Made by a program: the position numbers and the translations under genes
Shown: positions 8,278 through 16,351 of the stretch, piece after piece
Layout: every line of letters starts with the position of its first letter
How positions within the stretch are numbered: the stretch's first letter is position 1
Source of the DNA: CAXXFQ01 sp963674475
Lineage (GTDB): Bacteria; Planctomycetota; Planctomycetia; Pirellulales; Thermoguttaceae
Length of the DNA stretch: 64,000 nt
Assembly (NCBI GenBank): GCA_963674475.2
Contig: CAXXFQ010000017.1
Span: 248,001-312,000 of the forward strand
Direction: 5' to 3'
The notes under the pieces: model-generated
Database searches by the model: none
What the model was told of the DNA's origin: nothing
Seen by the model: only the letters and a program-made list of their open reading frames with translations

Positions 8278-9123
8278 TTACCCGGTGGCCGGCATGAACA
8301 GTTGGTCGAAATTGGCCAACGGGTAAAGTTTTTCACCGATCGTGTTGACCGTTTCGACCCAACCGGCCGGATTTTCTCGATAGACGTGGTTCCAACCGAA
8401 GGTGCCGGCTCCCTGTTTGATTGATTTTTCTCGAAAGAGGTAGCGTATTTCCCAACAGAACGGCGACGCGCCTTCCTCGATCCCCGCGCGAAACAGTTTG
8501 TTCGCTTCGACCCCTTCGAACAACAGGGTTCCGGCCGAGCAGCCGAGAAAATCAGCTTGGTTGACCTTTCCTTGCATTGCTTGGATCGTTTCCCACGGCG
8601 GCCCGACCACCTGTTTCCAGGTTACATGATGCTCGGTCGTCGGGATTCGTTTGAGAAGATTCTGTGAGGCGGGGATCGCCGTCGTATTGTCGGACCAGGA
8701 CCACCCACCGGGACCGATTGCATGATCGTCGGTCGAAAAAAGCAACCGGTAGGAAAGCTGGGTTCCCGAGGGCGCTTCGGGACCGTCGGGGCAATCGTTT
8801 TCGTTGATCGTCTTGTACGACACGATCGCCAAGGCGAACGAGTTGCTGTACGAATTGAGTCCTTCGGTCAGAGACGAAAGATCTTGCTGATCAGGGTCTT
8901 CCGGATCGTACGGTTCGTATCGCACGTCGAAGGCAAAAACGGTTTCTTTGCCTGGATAGTGGGTCGAGGTGGTTCCGCCATGTTCGGCCGCCTCGCCCAA
9001 AAGTTCGACCGCGAACGAGTCGCGATCTTCCCAGGCGACGATAAAACGACGTTCCGCTTCGAATCCGTCTTCGGTATATCTTTCGGTCGGAGAACCACAC
9101 AGTTCGCGAAATGAAACGGCCAT
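8278..9123 (-). CDS. Capsid-cluster protein of unknown function (last gene)
   Basis: 281 aa from ATG 9123 (an upstream ATG at 9156 would add 11 residues). No signal peptide and no membrane helix. The sequence is rich in aromatic residues and short beta-strand-like stretches, with SYRLLFSTDDHAIGPGG and FCWEIRYLFREKS; I recognise no named family. It is the final gene of the leftward cluster that begins with the protease-scaffold at 14555, and its position after the connector-type genes suggests a neck, tail or surface protein of the particle, but that is inference from order only. Confidence 0.6.
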   Translation of the reverse strand: MAVSFRELCGSPTERYTEDGFEAERRFIVAWEDRDSFAVELLGEAAEHGGTTSTHYPGKETVFAFDVRYEPYDPEDPDQQDLSSLTEGLNSYSNSFALAIVSYKTINENDCPDGPEAPSGTQLSYRLLFSTDDHAIGPGGWSWSDNTTAIPASQNLLKRIPTTEHHVTWKQVVGPPWETIQAMQGKVNQADFLGCSAGTLLFEGVEANKLFRAGIEEGASPFCWEIRYLFREKSIKQGAGTFGWNHVYRENPAGWVETVNTIGEKLYPLANFDQLFMPATG

Positions 9124-9205
9124 GAAAAATCTTTCTTCGACATAAGAAGGAAGCATTTACTCTCAGAAAACGCTTCGGTTTTTTTTAGCAGCAGTTAACG
9201 GGCTG

Positions 9206-9718
9206 TTAGCTATTGACACCCAATAGGGCGATCTCGTACTCGACATCCCCTCCGACCGCTTCGAGGAGCAATGTTTTGTGCGTACTGTCGACGGCCCAAC
9301 CTTCCTCGGGATGGGCCAGACAAACGATGCCGCCGGGGGAGATCATGATCCGATCGGTTGGATTGACGAACGGGGCCGACCACGGGGCGCTCGAGGCGCC
9401 GCCCACCTGAAGGACGGCCGTTCCGCTTGAGTTGCGGTTTCGGACCCAGATCGCCTTGATGAGATCGAAGGAAATCGTGACCGTTCCGTCGAAAAACGAA
9501 CGTTCCAACGAGGTCAGATCGAGGGTCGTGTTCGTGCCACTTGGAAGCGAAGGTTCGGTGGCGTCCCAAAACCGGTTCGCCTGCCCTTCGCCCGATCCTT
9601 CGCTGATTTCTCGTTGGAAGAGAAGCCGGTTGCTGTTGGTTGTCGCGGTCGATCCGATCGTGTCCTGCCAGGTCCAACCCAGTTCGTAATGGAGTTTAGC
9701 GCGTAAAGAAGTGCTCAT
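9206..9718 (-). CDS. Capsid-cluster protein of unknown function
   Basis: 170 aa, ATG at 9718. Its start overlaps the stop of the preceding gene (ATGA at 9715-9718), so the two are translationally coupled. It starts SLRAKLHYELGWTW and reads as a beta-rich domain with VTISFDLIKAIWVRNR, SAPWSAPFVNPTDRIMI and GGIVCLAHPEEGW, a pattern seen in phage structural proteins that carry jelly-roll or tail-tube-like folds, though no family is clear. No Cys pairs, signal peptide or TM segment. Role in the particle inferred only from coupling to the neck-type gene before it. Confidence 0.6.
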   Translation of the reverse strand: MSTSLRAKLHYELGWTWQDTIGSTATTNSNRLLFQREISEGSGEGQANRFWDATEPSLPSGTNTTLDLTSLERSFFDGTVTISFDLIKAIWVRNRNSSGTAVLQVGGASSAPWSAPFVNPTDRIMISPGGIVCLAHPEEGWAVDSTHKTLLLEAVGGDVEYEIALLGVNS

Positions 9719-10128
9719 ATTGCGGGTACCACATTTGGGAGTATATTTGCCTTAGCCAGAAAGGTGGCCGTCATTTGCCAGATGCCGTCGTCGTGTCGAA
9801 TCTGGTTCGAGTGGAGTCGTTGAACCCGGGCCATTTGCCAGGTTATCGGGTGACAAATTGTTTTGGAGGAAAAGTACGTTTCAAGCCATTGAAGCAGGGA
9901 TCGCATCTGATCGAAATCGTCGCCCCAAAGATGGATGCGAAACGTGACCTCTTCGCGGAGATCGCCTCGATTGGTTTTTAAAGCGGGCGAACTTTTGACG
10001 GTTTCGAGCGTCGCGTACGGTTGGGTCAGATCGGAGCTGGGCCCGGTGGTAAAACGTTCAAGTGGGATGGCCTCAACAAGCTCCGTGGAGACCCTCCATC
10101 GCTCACGAACGGCCGGTTCCAAAATCAT
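9715..10128 (-). CDS. Possible tail-terminator/completion protein (DUF3168-like)
   Basis: 137 aa, ATG at 10128. Resembles tail-completion proteins of siphophages in size, in a central segment combining FRIHLWGDDFDQMRSLLQWL (a strand, then a helix) and in its place after the head-closure-type gene. Such proteins cap the tail tube at the neck. Similarity is by pattern only and could be wrong; the alternative is an unrelated small structural protein. Overlaps the next gene by 4 nt. Confidence 0.5.
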   Translation of the reverse strand: MILEPAVRERWRVSTELVEAIPLERFTTGPSSDLTQPYATLETVKSSPALKTNRGDLREEVTFRIHLWGDDFDQMRSLLQWLETYFSSKTICHPITWQMARVQRLHSNQIRHDDGIWQMTATFLAKANILPNVVPAI

Positions 10129-10201
10129 GGGGTTTCAATCTCCGTAATGAGTCGTGTGAGAGACAAAAGGTTCAAACCGTTTGGGTTTGTGTATAAAAGG
10201 C

Positions 10202-10849
10202 TTATTCGAATTTCCACGCCTCGACGCGAGTCGTCGAACCGATTCCCGGTTCGCGCCGACAGGAGTCGATCTCGTAGCGGGTTCCCTCGGCCGTTTTAAT
10301 TCGATAGGTGTCATCCAGTGGGTACCAGTCTTCCAAGTCGATTCGAAACGTGTGCCGCCGTCCGATCCGAGACGTCTTGATTTTGGTTTGGACTGCCATC
10401 GGTTCGATCCTCGCGGCGATTCCCGAACGCCAGGTTTCCCACACGGCAACGTCCGCGCCGTACTCTCCCTTTTCATAACGGGCCCGCAGAATTTCAACCG
10501 TCACGTTTAGGTTGAAGGCGAGGACCAGATTCCGCGCGACGAGCCGCCACGGTCCGCCGTTGCTGCTTTGACGAACGGCGAGAACGGTCCAGCGTTCGTC
10601 GGCGGCGTCGACAAGCCGATCGCCCGTCGCGGGTTCGAAGGGCGTTTCGTCATGTGGCAAAAGCCAAGTCCAGTCGTGTTTTCCCGTGCTTCCGAGGGAG
10701 GAACTCAACTCGGTTTTGCGATACGGTTGACGGACGACTCCCCCGACTGTCGCCGAGAGCGAACTTCCCGGTCGTGAGAGCGTGACCGTTTCGGTTCGAT
10801 CGGCGATGTGTCGAAAATCCCCGCTGGGGTCGAATAAGTTATGGGTCAT
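10202..10849 (-). CDS. Possible head-tail joining (head closure) protein, duplicated barrel
   Basis: 215 aa, ATG at 10849. Two halves show the same kind of beta motif: GDRLVDAADERWTVLAVRQS (about 75-94) and RIKTAEGTRYEIDSCRRE (about 183-200), each of the type D-x-hydrophobic-AD/EG-xx-Y/W-x-hydrophobic seen in head-closure proteins of HK97/SPP1-like phages. A tandem duplication of that barrel is my inference. No signal peptide, soluble. It lies in the expected neck position after the major capsid protein and two small genes. Confidence 0.5.
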   Translation of the reverse strand: MTHNLFDPSGDFRHIADRTETVTLSRPGSSLSATVGGVVRQPYRKTELSSSLGSTGKHDWTWLLPHDETPFEPATGDRLVDAADERWTVLAVRQSSNGGPWRLVARNLVLAFNLNVTVEILRARYEKGEYGADVAVWETWRSGIAARIEPMAVQTKIKTSRIGRRHTFRIDLEDWYPLDDTYRIKTAEGTRYEIDSCRREPGIGSTTRVEAWKFE

Positions 10850-10924
10850 TTTTTTCTAACGCGGAAAGAAAATAAGGAAAGGGTTTTTCGATAATCTGGC
10901 CGTTCCAATAAAAGCAACGTCGGT

Positions 10925-11140
10925 TTAGGAAGAAGCTTGGGTACGAAATTCAAACGGTTCTTCGCCTTGAATTCTTTCGTCGCACCAGTCGACCGTCGCG
11001 CGGAGTCGGGACAGGTACTCGTTCCATGAAACCGTTTGTCCGTCGAGCGAGTAGCTCGGTTTTGGTTCGGCGGTAATCTGCTGGATGATCGAGAGCGTTT
11101 GACTCTTGATCGTTCGGTAATAGTCGGAATCACTGGGCAT
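10925..11140 (-). CDS. Small capsid-cluster protein
   Basis: 71 aa, ATG at 11140. Mostly helical: DYYRTIKSQTLSIIQQITAE then YSLDGQTVSWNEYLSRLRAT, ending acidic. Small helical proteins in this position of phage head operons are often head-tail connectors or adaptors, but no family can be named. Coding is supported by its place in the colinear cluster and by a composition like its neighbours. Confidence 0.55.
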   Translation of the reverse strand: MPSDSDYYRTIKSQTLSIIQQITAEPKPSYSLDGQTVSWNEYLSRLRATVDWCDERIQGEEPFEFRTQASS

Positions 11141-11203
11141 CGGGAGTTCCTTAAGGAGAGACGCGAATAAAACTGGGAAAAGCTGGTTACGCTTTCGCCT
11201 GCG

Positions 11204-11590
11204 CTAGATACAGTGGAAACGAAACCGGGCGACCATCACCTGCCCGTCGACCGGAGGCAAGCGGTACTCGACCAGATAGTTTCGTCCGGCCAGGGCGAAC
11301 GCCGGATGGGTCGAGACGTCGATCGTGTGGCAAAAATTGTACCCGGTCGTGTCGCAGGTCCATCGGTCGTCGGTTTGCAGGGTGTCAAACACGACGTCGC
11401 CGAGGGCCAACTCGACCGCTTCATGACCGGTGACCGACGTCCGGCTGTCCGGTTCGTGGTCGTCGAGAAGAAAAATCGAGTACGATCCCGAAGCGAGGTC
11501 GCTTTGGACAATCGGATTGGTGTCTTGGCCGATCAGACGGGCCAGACAGGTGGCCGACGCGTTTTTAAAGACCGTGGTATAAATTTCCAT
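11204..11590 (-). CDS. Capsid-cluster protein of unknown function
   Basis: 128 aa from ATG 11590 (an ATG at 11614 would give 136 aa; neither has a convincing Shine-Dalgarno site). Beta-rich and soluble: SYSIFLLDD, VELALGDVVFD, RNYLVEYRLPPVDG and a C-terminal VARFRFHC. The ending is like small phage proteins that bind the capsid or neck, but no family was recognised. It follows the major capsid protein gene by about 125 bp. Confidence 0.55.
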   Translation of the reverse strand: MEIYTTVFKNASATCLARLIGQDTNPIVQSDLASGSYSIFLLDDHEPDSRTSVTGHEAVELALGDVVFDTLQTDDRWTCDTTGYNFCHTIDVSTHPAFALAGRNYLVEYRLPPVDGQVMVARFRFHCI

Positions 11591-11739
11591 CGAGCGGTTC
11601 TCACAACAAATCATCGAAGGTTAAAGAGGCAAACGGAGAGCAAGATTTTCTCCCCGGAAAGGGACCGCCACGATCGCCATGACGGCAACGGTCCCTTCCG
11701 AGCAGGAGAAACGCTTCGTTTTCGGCTTCCGTCAGACTG

Positions 11740-12915
11740 CTAGCCGGTGCACTTGACCACGTAACGCGGATTGAGCACGGCGGCCGCGCCCCGTTCGCTG
11801 GCCTTGAAGCGGACAACGATATCCTGGTTGAAATCGGCGTCGCTTCCCATCGAAGATTGGGTGACGGTAATCGGCCAATTTTCCATATAGCCAAACGCTT
11901 TGGCGAAGTCGCCGATGAACCACCACTTTTTCGCCTCGGCGGCCGCGGTGCCGGAGGCCAAAACCCGTCGGTAGGCGGTCCGGCTTTCGTGGACCCGATA
12001 GTGGCCCAACGGATTGGCGACCGTGACGGCCGAGGTCGCGCCGCTTCCGGTCGTGTAGGTCAGTTCCGACGAGTTGAAGATTCGATGCGCCGCGTGACGG
12101 TAGGCCGGCATGACCAAGACGTTGGTCGTGCGGAGCAGGATTGGTTCGCCCGTATTCGGATCGAGCATGTCGGCGAAGACCTGTTCGGCCGCGTCGACGT
12201 CGGTCCAATCGACCAGCTCGTTGCCGCCAAGCGTGTTGGTCCACGGCTGGCTGTCGGCCGCGGCGTAGTAGGTGTTGTAGCTGGTTCCTTTCCACTTGTA
12301 GTTATTGGTCTGACCGATCAACAGGTCGGCAAGCCGTTTTTCCTTGTTCAGACCCAGCACTTCGCCGATCTCGGCCGCCCGGCTGAGGACCAGATGGGTC
12401 CGGTCGAAGAAGACCGCCTCCTTGGTGATCGGGACGATGAGCCCCCGTTTGGTCGTCGACGGGGTTTCGATATAATCCTCGCCGAAACCGACGTTCGGAT
12501 ACGGCATACCCGGATCGACTTCGGTTGCCTCGTCGGAAATCCGTCCGATCCCGGGGATCTTTTCGCCGTCGAGCCGCGTCGGGATCGTTTCGACCAACTG
12601 CGAAAGGGCAAACGATTCGTGTTGGTACGAGTCGAGAATTTTCGAGTAAATGACCTGTCCGGCCACGTTCATGAAGGCGGTCACGTCGACGCCGTCTTGC
12701 GATTCACTCAGGTTGCCGATCCCGCCGTTGCGCGGGTCCATCATGCGGACCCATTCGTGGCCGTCGGGCACGAGGCCTTCGGCCAGGTCGCGGATACTAA
12801 AGTCTTCGGAACGAAGATCGCCCGACCGGAGTGATTCGGAGAGATGTTGGACCGTTTTTTCCGGCCCGTCGAGTTCATAACGTCGTCGTAGTTCGCGGTA
12901 GCGTATGGTTGCCAC
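11740..12915 (-). CDS. HK97-fold-type major capsid protein
   Basis: 391 aa, GTG start at 12915 with AGGAGG at 12925-12930, 9 nt upstream. The N-terminal helix-rich arm (about 1-60), then a long domain with IPGIGRISDEATEVDPGMPY, RGLIVPITKEAVFFDRT (about 160-176), the helix SRAAEIGEVLGLNKEKRLADL and a C-terminal strand region with KWWFIGDF match the pattern of Mu-like or HK97-like major capsid proteins. The gene lies directly after a protease-scaffold and a small decoration-type protein, the standard head-gene order. The arm is short, so any separate delta domain probably resides in the scaffold protein. Capsid assignment is by pattern and context; a fold prediction would settle it. Confidence 0.7.
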   Translation of the reverse strand: MATIRYRELRRRYELDGPEKTVQHLSESLRSGDLRSEDFSIRDLAEGLVPDGHEWVRMMDPRNGGIGNLSESQDGVDVTAFMNVAGQVIYSKILDSYQHESFALSQLVETIPTRLDGEKIPGIGRISDEATEVDPGMPYPNVGFGEDYIETPSTTKRGLIVPITKEAVFFDRTHLVLSRAAEIGEVLGLNKEKRLADLLIGQTNNYKWKGTSYNTYYAAADSQPWTNTLGGNELVDWTDVDAAEQVFADMLDPNTGEPILLRTTNVLVMPAYRHAAHRIFNSSELTYTTGSGATSAVTVANPLGHYRVHESRTAYRRVLASGTAAAEAKKWWFIGDFAKAFGYMENWPITVTQSSMGSDADFNQDIVVRFKASERGAAAVLNPRYVVKCTG

Positions 12916-12924
12916 TGGGGAAAT

Positions 12925-12930
12925 CCTCCT
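12925..12930 (-). promoter_or_regulatory. Ribosome binding site for the GTG start of the capsid gene
   Basis: AGGAGG on the minus strand, 9 nt before GTG at 12913-12915. It is the strongest such site in the capsid cluster, in keeping with a protein made in many copies. Confidence 0.7.
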
Positions 12931-13007
12931 GGATTTTTTTGTATTTGGTAGAGGGGGGGCGAAAAACGTGATTGAACGAAAGCGAAGGAGAAACCGAATC
13001 GGTCGGT

Positions 13008-13490
13008 TTAGGCCGCAGCCGTGGTTCCGGCAATTCCTCCGGCCATGACGGTTGAGCAGATCGACACCATGACCAGACTCGAGCTGCTTGCTTCACGTCG
13101 GGTGACTCGGCCGAACGCGCCGGCGCTGGTGGTGACCTTTTCGACCTTTTGTTTTTCCAAGCCGTCGCCGCCGGTGTTTTCTGTTGAGCCGATCAGATCG
13201 CCCAACTCGAAGGTTCCGGCCGTGCAACTGAATTCGAACGTCCCGGTCGTGGCGACGCGGATGGGGGTCGTATCCCCCGCGCGGCTTTGCTGCATGGCCA
13301 CACCGAGAAAGTTCCCGGCGAAAAGGGCCTGGTTGGCCGCTTTGGTCTCTTGGTCCGCTTGGCTTGAGGCCGGTTTGGCGTCGTCGGTGTCGAGGTAGAT
13401 CAGGTCGCCGATTTCGATGACCGTTGCCGAGTCGACTGCCGCGACGACCGGATTGGTGTCGCCGTAGCGCCAACGCATGAGATTACCCAT
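13008..13490 (-). CDS. Capsid decoration/stabilisation protein (DUF2190- or gpD-like)
   Basis: 160 aa, ATG at 13490 with AAAGGA upstream. Small, Ala/Gly/Thr/Val-rich and beta-type, with VIEIGDLIYLDT, NFLGVAMQQS, TPIRVATTGTFEFSC and ELGDLIGS. The series of short strands separated by GDLI-type turns is what DUF2190 and related decoration proteins show; these bind the outside of the mature head. Its place between protease-scaffold and major capsid gene is exactly where decoration genes sit in phage head operons. Confidence 0.65.
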   Translation of the reverse strand: MGNLMRWRYGDTNPVVAAVDSATVIEIGDLIYLDTDDAKPASSQADQETKAANQALFAGNFLGVAMQQSRAGDTTPIRVATTGTFEFSCTAGTFELGDLIGSTENTGGDGLEKQKVEKVTTSAGAFGRVTRREASSSSLVMVSICSTVMAGGIAGTTAAA

Positions 13491-13580
13491 CGTGGTTCCT
13501 TTCTGCGAAAGAAGAAAATGCCAAAAGTGAAATCTTTATAGAGGGGAGAAAAATGTTTTTTGTGAAATGGTGCCGTTTTT

Positions 13581-14555
13581 TTACCCGGTGATTGATTCGG
13601 CAAAGGACCGTGCGTCGGAGGCCGTTTCGGGCAGCGGGCCCGTTTGATCACGACAGACCGGGCGGCCCCGTGCGACGTCGGATGATGGTTTTGTGCTCAA
13701 ACGGTGAATCAGCTCGGCACGTGCGTCGATCCGTTCTCGCAAGACCGTTTTGTTTTCGGCCGTGTCAAGTGATTCGAGAAACGGCTCATCGAGAATGGCT
13801 CGGTCGCCGGGGTCGGACGAGTCGGGCGCGGGCAAACCGGCTTCGGCCAAAAGGGTTTTGATCTGCCTTTTTTTCTCTTGTCGGGCTTGCTCTTGTTTCA
13901 ATCTGTCAAACGCCTCGTTTAACTTTTGAAGCGACTTGGCCCCTTCGGTGTTGATCGCGTCGACCAGATCGGCCCGCTCGGTCTTGAGTTGGTCGAGTGT
14001 CGCTTCGGACAACAGGATTGTTTTCTCCTGAGGTTCTTCGGCAACGATATTCTCACCGATTGTTTCGGGTTCTTCCGATTCGAAAAGTCCACCCGTGGTT
14101 GCCGGATCAGCGACCAGGTCGACGCTTTGGACCTCGAGAATCGCGTCGACGATCAGTTCTTTTCCGCTTGCATGGGTTTTCGCCTGGACGTTGTGGGAGA
14201 AGCCGACATGTTCCGGCGAGTGCCGGGCGTCCCAGGCGAGTTGTTCGGCCAGGGCGTGTTTCGGGTTGAAGTGGAAATCGGCGAAGAGGCTTTCCGCTTC
14301 GAAGCGGACGTTGCGGATCGCGCCGATCCGATCTTGATAATCGCGCGGCGAGAGCGGATGCCCCTTGGCGTGATTGACATTGACCTTGGCCCCTTCGTAA
14401 AGCGGGACGGCCCGTTTGAGGGTTTCGGGCGGATAAGACCGGCCGTTGCGTGAGCGGTTGCCGAGGATCTTGACCCCCCGGATCACTCCCTGCTGGCGAT
14501 CCACACCGACTTGGATTCCGCGTGAATCGACGAATTCACGAATCGTTTCGCTCAT
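13581..14555 (-). CDS. Prohead protease fused to scaffold domain
   Basis: 324 aa, ATG at 14555 with AGAAAGGA upstream. The first 160 residues look like an S77/S78-type prohead protease: NVNHAKGHP with His62, HVGFSHN with Ser120, and SVDLVADPATTGGLFES (144-160), the usual end of the protease domain. Residues about 165-324 are Glu/Lys/Gln-rich coiled coil, as in scaffold domains that fill the procapsid and are digested on maturation. Such fusions trigger head assembly and then cleave capsid, scaffold and themselves. This is the first gene of the cluster; upstream, where portal and terminase genes would normally lie, there is instead a terminator and cellular genes. Confidence 0.75.
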   Translation of the reverse strand: MSETIREFVDSRGIQVGVDRQQGVIRGVKILGNRSRNGRSYPPETLKRAVPLYEGAKVNVNHAKGHPLSPRDYQDRIGAIRNVRFEAESLFADFHFNPKHALAEQLAWDARHSPEHVGFSHNVQAKTHASGKELIVDAILEVQSVDLVADPATTGGLFESEEPETIGENIVAEEPQEKTILLSEATLDQLKTERADLVDAINTEGAKSLQKLNEAFDRLKQEQARQEKKRQIKTLLAEAGLPAPDSSDPGDRAILDEPFLESLDTAENKTVLRERIDARAELIHRLSTKPSSDVARGRPVCRDQTGPLPETASDARSFAESITG

Positions 14556-14587
14556 CGTGTTCCTTTCTCATTTTTTCGCAGGTAGAC

Positions 14588-14632
14588 AAAAAAAGCCCAT
14601 CCCCGACCGGCGATTCGGTCGAAGATGGGCTC
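14588..14632 (-). terminator. Terminator separating panE/yezD-like genes from the capsid cluster
   Basis: Hairpin gcccatc-gaccg with cggtc-gatgggc over 14595-14630, with an A-run at 14588-14594 that is a U-run for leftward transcription. It lies between the YezD-like gene and the protease-scaffold gene, so the capsid cluster should have its own promoter close to 14556-14587 or be read through. Confidence 0.75.
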
Positions 14633-14726
14633 TTGTGGATACCTCGGTCTTTTGGGAAAAGGCCGGGCTCCTCGGATACCGCGAGAATAGATTGTGACGT
14701 TAGTTATTCGTTTTAAAGGGTTATTG

Positions 14727-14912
14727 TTATTTTTCCATCTGTTCCAAGCGACGGCGAAGATGTTGGATTGTTCCGTCTTGGATGCTGATTTCGATGCCGA
14801 TCGTTCCGAAAAAACCCCGCTTGAGCGCCTCGGCCAACATGTCGCCGAGCACTTGTTGGAGGTGTCGGAGTTTCTCTTCGTTCGTGGTGAATTTCTTTGG
14901 TGTCGTGACCAT
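14727..14912 (-). CDS. Small YezD-like (DUF2292-type) protein
   Basis: 61 aa from ATG 14912; a TTG at 14969 in the same frame would give 80 aa. The core, ALKRGFFGTIGIEISIQDG followed by HLRRRLEQMEK, resembles the DUF2292/YezD family, which has a helix, then a G-x-I-x-I-x-V/I-x-D/HG strand pair and a basic-acidic end. The family's role is not established. It lies in the same direction as panE, 63 bp after it, and before a terminator, so it belongs with panE rather than the capsid genes. Confidence 0.55.
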   Translation of the reverse strand: MVTTPKKFTTNEEKLRHLQQVLGDMLAEALKRGFFGTIGIEISIQDGTIQHLRRRLEQMEK

Positions 14913-14975
14913 GGGCTTAACGATAGACGATCCAAGCCCCTTTGGCAAACTTATTTTTGGCCACGGCAATGAGAA

Positions 14976-15944
14976 TCACCCCGATTTGCTTCCTGTTGCC
15001 GTTTTCCATTCGAGATACTTGATTTGCAAGACCAGCATCCGATTGAAGGGGACGTCGATCCCGAGCTTTTCGGCCAAGCGGACCACTGCCCCATTGATCG
15101 CGTCGATTTCGGTCCGACGCCGGGCGCGGATATCTTGCAACATCGACGATTCATGGTCGTAGGTCGGCGGCACGATGGCCGAGTAAAAAGCGTCCCTATA
15201 CTCGTCAATGGTTTTCCAATGGGTCCGCGCTTCGAGCCGGTCCATGACCTCAAAAATTTCGGCACCCAATCGGGCCATGATTTCCCGCGACGATTCCGTT
15301 TCAACCAACCGCCCATAGGGAACGTTGAAGATCGCACCAAGCGGATTCAACAGCGCGTTGTAAAGTAACTTGGCCCAGACGTCGTGGCCGATCGTGTCGG
15401 TTAAGCGGCATTCGATGCCCCCTTCGGTAATCGCGTCGCATAAGGGAGCCAAGGCATCGGCCGGGTGTCCTTCCATCTGTCCGACATGGATCGGCGCCGA
15501 ATGGACCGTGACGCACGACTCGTTTGGCTTCGGGCGACAGAAACCGGTGATGACTCGCGCGTTAAAAACCATCTCGGCCGAGAAGTGTTCGCAAAACGTT
15601 TCGTAGTTTCCAATCCCGTTTTGACATAAGACGATCGCGCGGGTCGGAAGCCGCTTTTGCGCTTGCTTAAGTGCGTCGGCGACGCGGGGGCTGTCGAACG
15701 ACTTGGTGCAAACGCAAACCGCGTCAAATGTTTGCTCGGGCACCTCGTCGAGCGATGTGCAACAGTCAAATCGTGAGGGGGCCGCTTCGAAATGTCCAAA
15801 AATCCCGGTCCGGACCAAGCCGTCTTGGCGCAACGCCTGACAGGTCGTTTCCCGCGCGAGGATCGTCACCTTTTGTTCCGCTTTCAGCAGACAACCGGCC
15901 AGTCCCAGCCCGACCGCCCCGCCGCCATAGATGAGTATATTCAT
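14976..15944 (-). CDS. panE: 2-dehydropantoate 2-reductase (ketopantoate reductase)
   Basis: 322 aa, ATG at 15944. Reduces ketopantoate to pantoate with NADPH in pantothenate and coenzyme A synthesis. The N-terminal Rossmann motif is IYGGGAVGLGLAGCL (residues 5-19); the catalytic Lys lies in HDVWAKLLYNALLNPLGAI and the later RRRTEIDAING matches the conserved C-terminal helix of the ApbA/PanE family. Length is normal. Some family members act on other 2-oxo acids, so the substrate is not certain. No other pantothenate gene is adjacent. Confidence 0.85.
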   Translation of the reverse strand: MNILIYGGGAVGLGLAGCLLKAEQKVTILARETTCQALRQDGLVRTGIFGHFEAAPSRFDCCTSLDEVPEQTFDAVCVCTKSFDSPRVADALKQAQKRLPTRAIVLCQNGIGNYETFCEHFSAEMVFNARVITGFCRPKPNESCVTVHSAPIHVGQMEGHPADALAPLCDAITEGGIECRLTDTIGHDVWAKLLYNALLNPLGAIFNVPYGRLVETESSREIMARLGAEIFEVMDRLEARTHWKTIDEYRDAFYSAIVPPTYDHESSMLQDIRARRRTEIDAINGAVVRLAEKLGIDVPFNRMLVLQIKYLEWKTATGSKSG

Positions 15945-16351
15945 GGGAATTCCGAGAGAGATTTCAGGTTACCAAGAGGGACCTTCGAGGGAAAACGAAC
16001 CTTTTTTCCGTGTCCCTTCTCCTTACCGTAGCAATCGGCCTGTCCGGCCGCAAGCGAACGGATAGGTCGAATCGCTCGCAACCTTGCGTTTTGGTTAAAT
16101 TGGGAGGAAAAGGTCGAGAAAACGGGCTTTTTCTCCGCGATTGCCTCTTGAGAGGGGGGGCGTTCCTCGGCAATCCGGCCCGGTTTTCGAAAATGAGGCG
16201 GGAAGTTGAGCCCCGACCTACCGATCTATGACGAAGACACGTCTTGGCGTGGAAATAGGCGTGCGTGCTTTTCAACCGCGCGTTTCGGCGATAAAATAAA
16301 CCGTTTTGATTCTTTCTTCTTCATCGGCCCTCCCGGGGTAATTGACAAAAA
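15945..16351. other. Gene-free spacer before alaS
   Basis: About 400 bp between the divergent panE and alaS genes. No gene, tRNA-like structure or leader element was recognised; it should hold the promoters of both genes. No convincing Shine-Dalgarno site is visible before alaS. Confidence 0.5.

Noticed and set aside
8278..14555. Complete active prophage
   Set aside because: No integrase, repressor, terminase, portal, tape measure or lysis genes and no attachment-site repeats at the borders were found.
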